From the NCBI GenBank assembly GCA_036509255.1, contig DATCFY010000058.1:1-64000 (forward strand): DNA of 64,000 nucleotides. The letters are read 5' to 3'. This document shows positions 57,832 through 64,000 of this stretch, one piece after another. This stretch comes from RYN-230 sp036509255 (lineage in GTDB: Bacteria > Actinomycetota > Actinomycetes > Streptosporangiales > Streptosporangiaceae). Made by a program: the position numbers and the translations under genes. Within the stretch, counting starts at the first letter, position 1. Each line of letters starts with the position of its first letter. Below the pieces are notes generated by a model. The model saw only the letters and a list, made by a program, of their open reading frames with translations, was not told the DNA's origin and made no database searches.

Positions 57832-58653
57832 TTAGGGAAGCGCCGCGACCAGCTCGTGCACAGGCTTGCGGCGGCCGGTGTAGAACGGGATCTCGACCCG
57901 GGTGTGCAGCCGGGCCCGCGCCCCGCGCAGGTGGCGCATCAGGTCCACGATCCGGTGCAGCTCGTCCGCTTCGAACGCGAGCATCCACTCGTAGTCGTTG
58001 AGGGAGAAACAGGCCACCGTGTTGGCCCGGACGTCCGGGTACTCGCGGGCCATCTTCCCGTGCTCGGCGAGCAGCTCGCGCCGCTGCCCCGGATCCATCA
58101 GGTACCACTCATAGGACCGGACGAACGGGTACACCGAGACGTAGGCACGGGGTTCTTCGTCGGCCAGGAACGCGGGCACGTGGCTCTTGTTGAACTCCGC
58201 GGGCCGGTGCAGCGCCATCGCCGACCAGACCGGCTCGCTGGCCCGGCCCAGCGCGGTCCGCCGGAAGCGGGCGTACATCTCCTGCAGGTCATCGGCGGTC
58301 GGCGCGTGCCACCAGAACATGTAGTCGGCGTCGGCCCGCAGGCCCTGCAGGTCGTAGCAGCCGCGGGTAACCACGTCCTTGCCCGCCGCCTGCCGGGTCA
58401 GCTCGGCCACCTCGTCGGCCAGCCCGTCCCGGCCAACTCCCGCGAGCGACCCGGCCGCCTCCAGGGCGCCGGAGCCGGCAATCCGGAACACGGACCACAT
58501 CGTGTAGCGGATGAGCTCGTTCAGGTCCCGGGCGCGCAGCCGCTGTGCCTGCGGTTCCGGAGCTGGGTCAGCCGGGAGCACGGCGGCACCCGCCCCCCCG
58601 GCGATGTTCTCCTCAGGGAGGCCTTCTGCCGCCACGCCTTCAGTCGTTCCCAT
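57832..58653 (-). CDS. hemQ: coproheme decarboxylase (HemQ/ChdC)
   Basis: A 273-residue chlorite-dismutase-family protein that turns coproheme III into haem b, last step of the coproporphyrin-dependent pathway. Motifs: YTMWSVFRI, YDLQGLRADADYMFWWHAPT, VSVYPFVRSYEWYLMDP and the family loop KMAREYPDVRANTVACFSLNDYEWMLAFE. The catalytic Tyr lies in YPFVRSYEWY. A proline/alanine-rich N-terminal extension of about 35 residues precedes the domain. ATG at 58653 follows ATAGGAGCT and begins 5 nt after the cgoX stop (operon). Confidence 0.92.
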   Translation of the reverse strand: MGTTEGVAAEGLPEENIAGGAGAAVLPADPAPEPQAQRLRARDLNELIRYTMWSVFRIAGSGALEAAGSLAGVGRDGLADEVAELTRQAAGKDVVTRGCYDLQGLRADADYMFWWHAPTADDLQEMYARFRRTALGRASEPVWSAMALHRPAEFNKSHVPAFLADEEPRAYVSVYPFVRSYEWYLMDPGQRRELLAEHGKMAREYPDVRANTVACFSLNDYEWMLAFEADELHRIVDLMRHLRGARARLHTRVEIPFYTGRRKPVHELVAALP

Positions 58654-58658
58654 AGCTC

Positions 58659-60212
58659 CTATTCTCCGCCTTGCGCTGGTGTGCCGCTGACCGGCGTGCC
58701 GCTGACCGGTGTGCTGCCGATCCGGAGCCTGACCATCACCTGATCTGCCGCGGCCTGCGCGGTGCCGATGACCGCGGGAATGCCGACCCCGGCGTAGGCG
58801 GCGCCGCAGGCCGCCAGGCTGGGCTGGGCCGCGAGGCTGGCCTGGATCCGGGCGACGCGGTCCAGGTGCCCGACCGTGTACTGGGGCAGCGCGCCGCCCC
58901 AGCGGGTGACCAGCGCATCGGCCGGTGCGCCCCGGACCCCGGTCGCGGCGGCCAGGTCGGCGGCGGCCAGCGCGGCGAGATCCTCGTCGTCGCGTTGCAG
59001 GATGGCCTCTTCCGAGATCCGGCCGACCGAGCAGCGCACGAACACCAGCCCGGGTGCGCGGTCACGCAGGTGCGGCCACTTGACCGAGGAGAACGTGACC
59101 GCCTTCACGGGTCGTCCGTCCACCGCCGGAACGAGGTACCCGCTTCCGTCCGGCAGCTGGGGGAAGGCCGTATCGGGATAGGCCAGGGTGACGATGGCCA
59201 TACTCGCGTAGCTGATCTCGCCGAGTGCCGTCGCTGCCCCAGCCGCACCCGGCACCCCGCCGAGCAGCCTGCTGGCTGGCCGGCCGGGCAGGGCCAGGAT
59301 GACCGCGTCGGCCTCCAGGTACTCCGGGGCGTGCGCTGAGCCGATGGTGAGCCGCCAGCCCCGCGGCCCGCGGACCAGGCCGCGGACCATGGCCCCGGTC
59401 CGTACTTCGGCGCCCGAGGCGGCCGCCAGGACCGGCGGCAGCGTGCCCAGGCCGCCGCGCAGGGTGGTGAACACGGCGGGCCGCGCGGCGGGCGGGCCGG
59501 ATGGTGGCGGGCTGGGAGGCGGGGACGGCAGCAGCGAGGCGGCCGCGCCGGCCAGTGAGGCGTGCGTGCGGGACGCCTGGGCCAGGCCGGGCAGCGTGGC
59601 CTCGAACGACAGTTCCTCCGACCGCCCGGCGTATACCCCGCCGAGCAGCGGGTCGACCAGCCGGTCCACGATCTCCGGGCCGAACCGCGCCGCCACGAAG
59701 CTGGCCACCGGCACGTCACCGTCCCGGTGCGTCGCGGGCAGCTCCGGCTCCCGGCTGGCCCGGGCCAGCCCTTCCGCCGAGAGCAGCCCGGTCTGGCCCA
59801 GCTCCCCGATATCCGCGGGCACGCCCATGAACTGCCGGGCGGGCAGCCGGTGCATCCCGCCGCGGCTCCAGATCCGGGCCGTGGTGGTCCCCGGCGAGAC
59901 CAGCTCGCCGCCGAGGCCGGCCGCCTGGATCAGCCCCGTGCCCTCGGGCCTGCGGGCCAGCAGGGCCTCGGCTCCCACGTCCACGCCGGACCCCGCGACC
60001 TCGGCCACAGACAGCTTGCCGCCCAGCTGGGGCGATCCTTCCAGGACGACGACCCGCACCGGTGCATCACGGAGGAAGAACGCCGCGGACAGCCCGGCGA
60101 TCCCGGCCCCGATAATCGCGACTACCGGCTGGCCTGCTCCAGACTGGCCTGCTCCAGACTGGCCGACCCCGGACTGCCCTGCCGCAGGGTGCCTTGCGTC
60201 AGACTCCTTCAC
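58659..60212 (-). CDS. cgoX: coproporphyrinogen III oxidase (HemY-type)
   Basis: A 517-residue FAD enzyme oxidising coproporphyrinogen III to coproporphyrin III. The ADP-binding motif is VVAIIGAGIAGLSAAFFLRD; LEGSPQLGGKLSV, VDVGAEALLARRPEG and the C-terminal GCGAAYAGVGIPAVIG-like ACGAAYAGVGIPAVIG (FAD-binding) follow. The N-terminus contains tandem GQSGVGQSGAGQSGAGQ repeats, and the C-terminus tandem GTPVSGTPVSGTP, both encoded by 15-bp tandem repeats. GTG at 60212 lies 6 nt from a TAGGGT -10. The gene overlaps no other and is followed at once by hemQ. Confidence 0.9.
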   Translation of the reverse strand: MKESDARHPAAGQSGVGQSGAGQSGAGQPVVAIIGAGIAGLSAAFFLRDAPVRVVVLEGSPQLGGKLSVAEVAGSGVDVGAEALLARRPEGTGLIQAAGLGGELVSPGTTTARIWSRGGMHRLPARQFMGVPADIGELGQTGLLSAEGLARASREPELPATHRDGDVPVASFVAARFGPEIVDRLVDPLLGGVYAGRSEELSFEATLPGLAQASRTHASLAGAAASLLPSPPPSPPPSGPPAARPAVFTTLRGGLGTLPPVLAAASGAEVRTGAMVRGLVRGPRGWRLTIGSAHAPEYLEADAVILALPGRPASRLLGGVPGAAGAATALGEISYASMAIVTLAYPDTAFPQLPDGSGYLVPAVDGRPVKAVTFSSVKWPHLRDRAPGLVFVRCSVGRISEEAILQRDDEDLAALAAADLAAATGVRGAPADALVTRWGGALPQYTVGHLDRVARIQASLAAQPSLAACGAAYAGVGIPAVIGTAQAAADQVMVRLRIGSTPVSGTPVSGTPAQGGE

Positions 60213-60218
60213 CCGTTC

Positions 60219-60224
60219 ACCCTA
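60219..60224 (-). promoter_or_regulatory. leaderless -10 of cgoX-hemQ
   Basis: TAGGGT (plus-strand ACCCTA) ends 6 nt before the GTG at 60212. It sits in a small palindrome CACCCTAAGGGTG (60218-60230). Confidence 0.5.
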
Positions 60225-60297
60225 AGGGTGCCGCCTGGCCACCTAGGTAGATGATCACCCAGGGAAGGCGGCTAGATGCTCATGGGGGGCGGATCAG

Positions 60298-61512
60298 GTG
60301 ACGATCCAGTACGGCGGGCTGCTCGTGGTGGCGGTGGCCGCTTTCCTGGCGCCGCTGGCGGCACGGCTGGTACCGCGGCGGCTCGTGCCGTCCGTGGTGC
60401 TCGAAGTGCTGGCCGGGATCGTGATCGGCCCGCAGGTCCTGGGCCTGGTCCGGGCTCAGGGCGCGGCCGAGGTTCTGTACCTGCTGGGGCTGGGCTTCCT
60501 GCTCTTCCTGGCCGGGCAGGACGTGCGGCCGGAGCGCTTCCGGGGCCCAACGTTCCGGCTGGCCGGGACCGCCTTCCTGGTGTCCGCGGTGCTGGCCGTC
60601 CCGGTTGCCTTCGGGCTGCACGCGATCGCGCCCGGCGCGGACGTGCGGCTGCTGGCTCTCTGCCTGGTGGCCAGCACGCTCGGGGTGCTCGTCCCGGTCC
60701 TGCGCGACGCTGAGGAGATCACCACCGAGTTCGGCCAGCTCCTCGTGATAGCTGGCTCGGTCGGCGAGTTCGGCTCGCTTCTCCTGCTGACCATCCTGTT
60801 CTCCGCCCAGCCCGAGTCCACCCTGGTCCAGGTGATCTACGTGCTGGCGATGGGGGCCGCCGCGCTGCTGCTCGCCCTGGTGCTGAAGAGGCTGTGGCGG
60901 ACCCCGCTGATGGCCCGGGTCTTCGCCGACACTGACGAGGACACCAGCCAGCTGCGGGTCCGCGGCGCGTTCGTGACCCTGCTGCTGTTCACCGCGCTGG
61001 CCCACCAGTTCGGCGTGGACGCGCTGCTCGGCGCCTTCATCGCCGGCATGGTGGTGGGCATCTCCGACGGGGACGAGCGGCCCAACCAGGAACGGTACTG
61101 GGCCAAGCTCCGGGCGATCGGCTACGGGTTCCTGGTGCCGGTGTTCTTCGTGATGACCGGGGTTCAGTTCAACGTGCGGGCACTCGTGGCGCACACCTCG
61201 TCGCTGGCGCTGGTCCCGCTGCTGGTGCTGGCGATCGCGGTGGTGCGCGGCGGCCCGGCCCTGCTGTACCGGCGCAAGCTGGGCACCGCGCCCGCGGCCG
61301 CAGCCGGCCTGCTCCAGGCCACCACGCTGACCTTCCCGGTGGTGGTGGCAGACCTGGGCAGCGAGCTCGGCCTGCTCAGCCCGGCCAGCGCGGCCGCCCT
61401 GATCGGCGCCTCACTGCTGTCTGTGCTGCTGTTCCCGGCCGCCGCGCTCGCGCTCCGGCCATGGACCAGGACGCCGGCCCCGGAACGCGACGAGGACGTT
61501 GCGAAGCTGTGA
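60298..61512 (+). CDS. CPA2-type cation/proton antiporter (Kef-like)
   Basis: A 404-residue membrane protein of about 12 helices. It has the CPA2 pattern: LVPSVVLEVLAGIVIGPQVLGL, LLGLGFLLFLAGQDV, VAFGLHAI, DAEEITTEFGQLLVIAGSVGEF and FGVDALLGAFIAGMVVG. No C-terminal RCK domain is present, so it is the short form. GTG at 60298 is preceded by GGGGGGCGGA. Confidence 0.88.
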   Translation: MTIQYGGLLVVAVAAFLAPLAARLVPRRLVPSVVLEVLAGIVIGPQVLGLVRAQGAAEVLYLLGLGFLLFLAGQDVRPERFRGPTFRLAGTAFLVSAVLAVPVAFGLHAIAPGADVRLLALCLVASTLGVLVPVLRDAEEITTEFGQLLVIAGSVGEFGSLLLLTILFSAQPESTLVQVIYVLAMGAAALLLALVLKRLWRTPLMARVFADTDEDTSQLRVRGAFVTLLLFTALAHQFGVDALLGAFIAGMVVGISDGDERPNQERYWAKLRAIGYGFLVPVFFVMTGVQFNVRALVAHTSSLALVPLLVLAIAVVRGGPALLYRRKLGTAPAAAAGLLQATTLTFPVVVADLGSELGLLSPASAAALIGASLLSVLLFPAAALALRPWTRTPAPERDEDVAKL

Positions 61513-61557
61513 CCCCGGTGCCGGAACCAGGATGGCTGCCCAGCGCGTCCGAGCCGC

Positions 61558-62508
61558 ATGACATCGTCTTTGCTGTTCCGGGCCGCCGCGTCGAGCGCGC
61601 TGCTCGCCGGGGCCTGCCTGATCGCCGCCGGATGCTCGTCCGGGGGCTCCGGGTCATCGTCGTCCGCGATGCCCGCACCCGCGGCCGTCGCCGCGGGCGG
61701 CGCGCACGGCTCGGCTCCCCAGGGATCGGCCGTTCAGGGATCGGCCGCCCAGGGGGGCATCTCCCTGACGTCGCGGCCCGCCCCCACGTCGATCATCTAC
61801 TCGGCCAGCCTGACCGTGCGGACCGCCGACCTCACCCGGGCCGCGGCCCAGGCGACGCAGCTGGCCCGCGCCGCGGGCGGGTACGTGTCCAGTGAGAACA
61901 CCGCGCTCAACCGGGCGCACCCGGACCGGTCCACGGTCAGCCTCCAGCTGAAGATCCCGGTCAGCGCATACCCGGCCACCCTCGCCGCGCTGTCCACCCA
62001 GCTTGGCGTCAGGCTGGCGATGTCGCAGCAGGCCCAGGACGTCACCCAGACCGTCGCCGACGTGAACAGCCGGGTGACCTCAGCGCAGGCCGCGATCAGC
62101 CAGCTGCGCAGGCTGCTGAGCCACGCGGGCTCGGTCAGCGGCCTGCTCACCGTGCAGAACCAGATCAACAACGAGGAGTCCGGCCTGGAATCGCTGCTTG
62201 CCCGCCAGCGCGCCCTGGCTCACGAGACGTCCTTCGGGACCGTGAACGTGCTCCTGGTCGCCCCCTCCGCCCACGCGCGGCACCACGCCCGGCATCATTC
62301 GGCCGGTTTCGTGGGCGGCCTGACAGCGGGCTGGCACGGCCTGGTGCGGGTGGTCTCCCTGGTGCTCACCGGGGCCGGGGCCGCGCTCCCGTTCGCCGTG
62401 ATCCTGGCCGTGCTCGGCTACCTCGCCTATTGCACCCGCCGCTGGTTCGGCCGCCGCCGCAGTACGCCCGCCGGCCAGGGGCCGCCCGACCCCGCGGGCC
62501 AGACCTGA
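61558..62508 (+). CDS. DUF4349 lipoprotein
   Basis: A 316-residue protein with a lipoprotein signal (LLAGACLIAAGCSSGGSG, lipobox AAGC). A Ser/Gly/Gln-rich linker includes GSAPQGSAVQGSAAQGG. The DUF4349 domain (about 75-230: IIYSASLTVRTADLTRAAAQATQLARAAGGYVSSEN... VADVNSRVTSAQAAISQLRRLL) is followed by a C-terminal helix (GAGAALPFAVILAVLGYLAYC, about 272-293). The fold is common in secreted membrane proteins but has no proven function. Confidence 0.88.
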   Translation: MTSSLLFRAAASSALLAGACLIAAGCSSGGSGSSSSAMPAPAAVAAGGAHGSAPQGSAVQGSAAQGGISLTSRPAPTSIIYSASLTVRTADLTRAAAQATQLARAAGGYVSSENTALNRAHPDRSTVSLQLKIPVSAYPATLAALSTQLGVRLAMSQQAQDVTQTVADVNSRVTSAQAAISQLRRLLSHAGSVSGLLTVQNQINNEESGLESLLARQRALAHETSFGTVNVLLVAPSAHARHHARHHSAGFVGGLTAGWHGLVRVVSLVLTGAGAALPFAVILAVLGYLAYCTRRWFGRRRSTPAGQGPPDPAGQT

Positions 62509-62528
62509 ACGGCCGCCGTCCGCGTGCC

Positions 62529-63590
62529 CTACGGGCCGGCTGGTTCCCGCACGGACGCCTCGTGGACGAGGTCGGTCAGCCGGGCCAGGACGTCGGGGTT
62601 GGTCGCCGGCAGCACGCCATGTCCCAGGTTGAAGATGTGGCCCTCCGCGGTCCGGCCCCGGCCGATGACGTCTTTGGCCCGCCGCTCGATCACGTCCCAC
62701 GGGGCGAGCAGGATCGCCGGGTCCAGGTTGCCCTGCAGCGCCTTGCCGGGTTCCACCCGGCGGACGGCCTCGTCCAGCGGGACCCGCCAGTCCACCCCGA
62801 CTACATCGGCGCCCGCCTCGCCCATCATGCCGAGCAGTTCGCCGGTGGCCACGCCGAAGTGGATCCGCGGCACGCCGGTGTCAGCGAGAGCCTCCAGGAT
62901 CCGCTTGCTGTGCGGCAGCACGCCGGTCCGGTAGTCCTCCGGGCTGACCGCACCGGCCCACGAGTCGAACAACTGGATCGCGGACGCGCCCGCTGCGACC
63001 TGGACCCGCAGGAAGCTGATCGTGATGTCGGCCAGCCTGCCGAGCAGCGCGTTCCACAGGCCCGGGTCACCGTACATGAGCGACTTAGTCAGGTCGTGGC
63101 TCTTGGATGGGCCGCCCTCGACCAGGTAGGAGGCCAGCGTGAACGGTCCGCCGGCGAAGCCGATCAGCGGCGTGGGCCCGAGCTCGGCCACTAGCGCGGT
63201 GACCGCCTCGGTGATGAAATCCACATCCCCTGGCTCCAGCGGGCGCAGCCGGGCCAGGTCCCGCTCCCCCCGGATCGGCTCCGCGATCACCGGGCCGACG
63301 CCCGGCTTGATGTCGATATCCAGGCCGACGGCCCGCAACGGGACCACGATGTCGCTGAACAGGATGGCCGCGTCCACCGGGTACCGGCTCAGTGGCTGGA
63401 GGGTGATCTCGGTAATCACGTCCGGCCGGAAACAGGCCTTGAGCATCGGCATCCCGCCTCGCGCCCGGCGGTATTCCGGCAGTGAGCGACCGGCCTGGCG
63501 CATGTACCAGACGGGCGTGTACGGCACCGGCTGCCGGCGGCAGGCCAGCAGGAACGGAGACTCATCGAGGGGCTTGGGCTGCACGTTCAC
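62529..63590 (-). CDS. hemE: uroporphyrinogen decarboxylase
   Basis: A 353-residue TIM-barrel enzyme converting uroporphyrinogen III to coproporphyrinogen III. Diagnostic: PVWYMRQAGRSLPEYR, AILFSDIVVPLRAVG, GFAGGPFTLASYLVEGG, and NLGHGVLPATNPD. Length is normal. GTG at 63590 is preceded by GAGAGCA; an in-frame GTG two codons later is an alternative. Together with cgoX and hemQ it outlines the coproporphyrin-dependent branch; these genes are separated by two plus-strand genes. Confidence 0.95.
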   Translation of the reverse strand: MNVQPKPLDESPFLLACRRQPVPYTPVWYMRQAGRSLPEYRRARGGMPMLKACFRPDVITEITLQPLSRYPVDAAILFSDIVVPLRAVGLDIDIKPGVGPVIAEPIRGERDLARLRPLEPGDVDFITEAVTALVAELGPTPLIGFAGGPFTLASYLVEGGPSKSHDLTKSLMYGDPGLWNALLGRLADITISFLRVQVAAGASAIQLFDSWAGAVSPEDYRTGVLPHSKRILEALADTGVPRIHFGVATGELLGMMGEAGADVVGVDWRVPLDEAVRRVEPGKALQGNLDPAILLAPWDVIERRAKDVIGRGRTAEGHIFNLGHGVLPATNPDVLARLTDLVHEASVREPAGP

Positions 63591-63778
63591 ATCTGCGATG
63601 CTCTCACAGGACGGGGGCTGAGCCGCAGCATCCGCCCAGGTGACATCGGGACACGCCGCCCGAGATCCACCGATCCGCGTGCTGCCCATGCCACGATCGA
63701 CACCTGCCTGGCACCGCAGCCCAAAACCCCCAGATGGGGACGCCTGCGGCGCCACTGGGTGAGGAGGGTCCCGAGACC

Positions 63779-63988
63779 ATGAACGAGATCGACGGCCATT
63801 GCGCCGAGTGCGCTGAGACTGGAGCGTTCGCTCAGGTACACCCCGATCCGGGAAGCTGCTGCGACGCATTCGAGGGTATTTGCCCGGAATGGTACTGCAT
63901 CGCCTGCGGCGCTGCTGTCCTCATCAGCCTCCTCCCCGCCAGCTGGCCGCCCGTCCGCCCGGCGGAGCTGACCGGGCGCGCCGCGTGA
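63779..63988 (+). CDS. small cysteine-rich protein of unknown function
   Basis: A 69-residue protein starting MNEIDGHCAECAETGAF. Cys occur as CxxC (HCAEC), CC (GSCCDAF) and CPEWYCIACGAAV, a pattern suited to a zinc ribbon or a metal-binding fold. A hydrophobic stretch AAVLISLLPASW follows. ATG at 63779 has GAGGAGGG upstream. I do not recognise the family; it lies divergently from hemE. Confidence 0.65.
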   Translation: MNEIDGHCAECAETGAFAQVHPDPGSCCDAFEGICPEWYCIACGAAVLISLLPASWPPVRPAELTGRAA

Positions 63989-64000
63989 CATCGCATGGCG

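Noticed and set aside
1..64000. tRNA genes, CRISPR arrays, insertion sequences or prophage
   Set aside because: No T-loop-like conserved blocks, no regularly spaced repeats, and no transposase or integrase motifs were seen on either strand.

Overview
This 64-kb window is very GC-rich chromosomal DNA from an actinomycete. The evidence is the near-exclusive G/C third positions, frequent GTG starts, a mycothiol-dependent isomerase-fold protein, coproporphyrin-dependent haem genes (hemE, cgoX, hemQ), PadR/HxlR/YtrA-type regulators and many leaderless promoters (TANNNT followed 6-7 nt later by the start codon). A Streptosporangiales/Trebonia-like soil organism is plausible, but the genus cannot be fixed from the sequence. 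I see no tRNA, rRNA, CRISPR array, transposase or prophage.

Layout. 1-687: 5' part of a GT-C mannosyltransferase-like membrane protein, cut by the window edge. 1330-13931: an accessory catabolic island, probably for organosulfur scavenging: a peptide-type ABC importer (SBP, two permeases, two ATPases) co-transcribed with an NtaA/DszA-type flavin monooxygenase, divergent from a four-domain rhodanese, a CxxC redoxin, a second luciferase-like monooxygenase, a TauD-type dioxygenase and an SDR that lacks YxxxK. 14026-18850: a PH-like protein, a leaderless PadR gene coupled to a membrane protein, a 46-residue membrane microprotein missed by ordinary gene calling, and an XRE-ImmA/IrrE regulator-protease behind an 18-codon coupled leader ORF. 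An SDR/HxlR pair with a shared operator-like motif follows.

19424-25068 is the most interesting locus. A cytoplasmic S8 (subtilase) protease is divergent from a TPR-CHAT (caspase-like) protease. Downstream lies a sigma-70-like factor whose gene overlaps by 26 bp that of a 153-residue protein of unknown function. This looks like a two-protease, sigma-factor signalling or conflict module, conceptually similar to type III-E CRISPR Craspase (TPR-CHAT plus a sigma-inhibitor substrate) but without CRISPR.

25194-31126: a small unknown protein, a Tat/lipoprotein DMFase-like protein, a phospholipase D family protein, a beta-lactamase-fold secreted protein and a gamma-carbonic anhydrase homologue. 31560-34643: a polyhydroxyalkanoate locus (3' thiolase remnant, phaC, phasin, XRE regulator), with an identical 12-nt box before phasin and regulator. 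34785-43936: GH43/GH130-like propeller protein, sulfotransferase, membrane proteins, acyl-CoA ligase plus epimerase, D-amino-acid oxidase and a phytanoyl-CoA dioxygenase family protein. 44055-46008: YtrA-type GntR and ABC exporter operon. 46040-51013: mycothiol-type isomerase protein, LLM oxidoreductase, and a giant LuxR (LAL) regulator. 51432-57816: valS carrying an apparent frameshift before the HIGH motif, DUF1349, msrB and an MmpL transporter. 57832-63590: haem genes hemQ, cgoX and hemE, interrupted by an antiporter and a DUF4349 lipoprotein on the other strand. The window ends with a small cysteine-rich protein.
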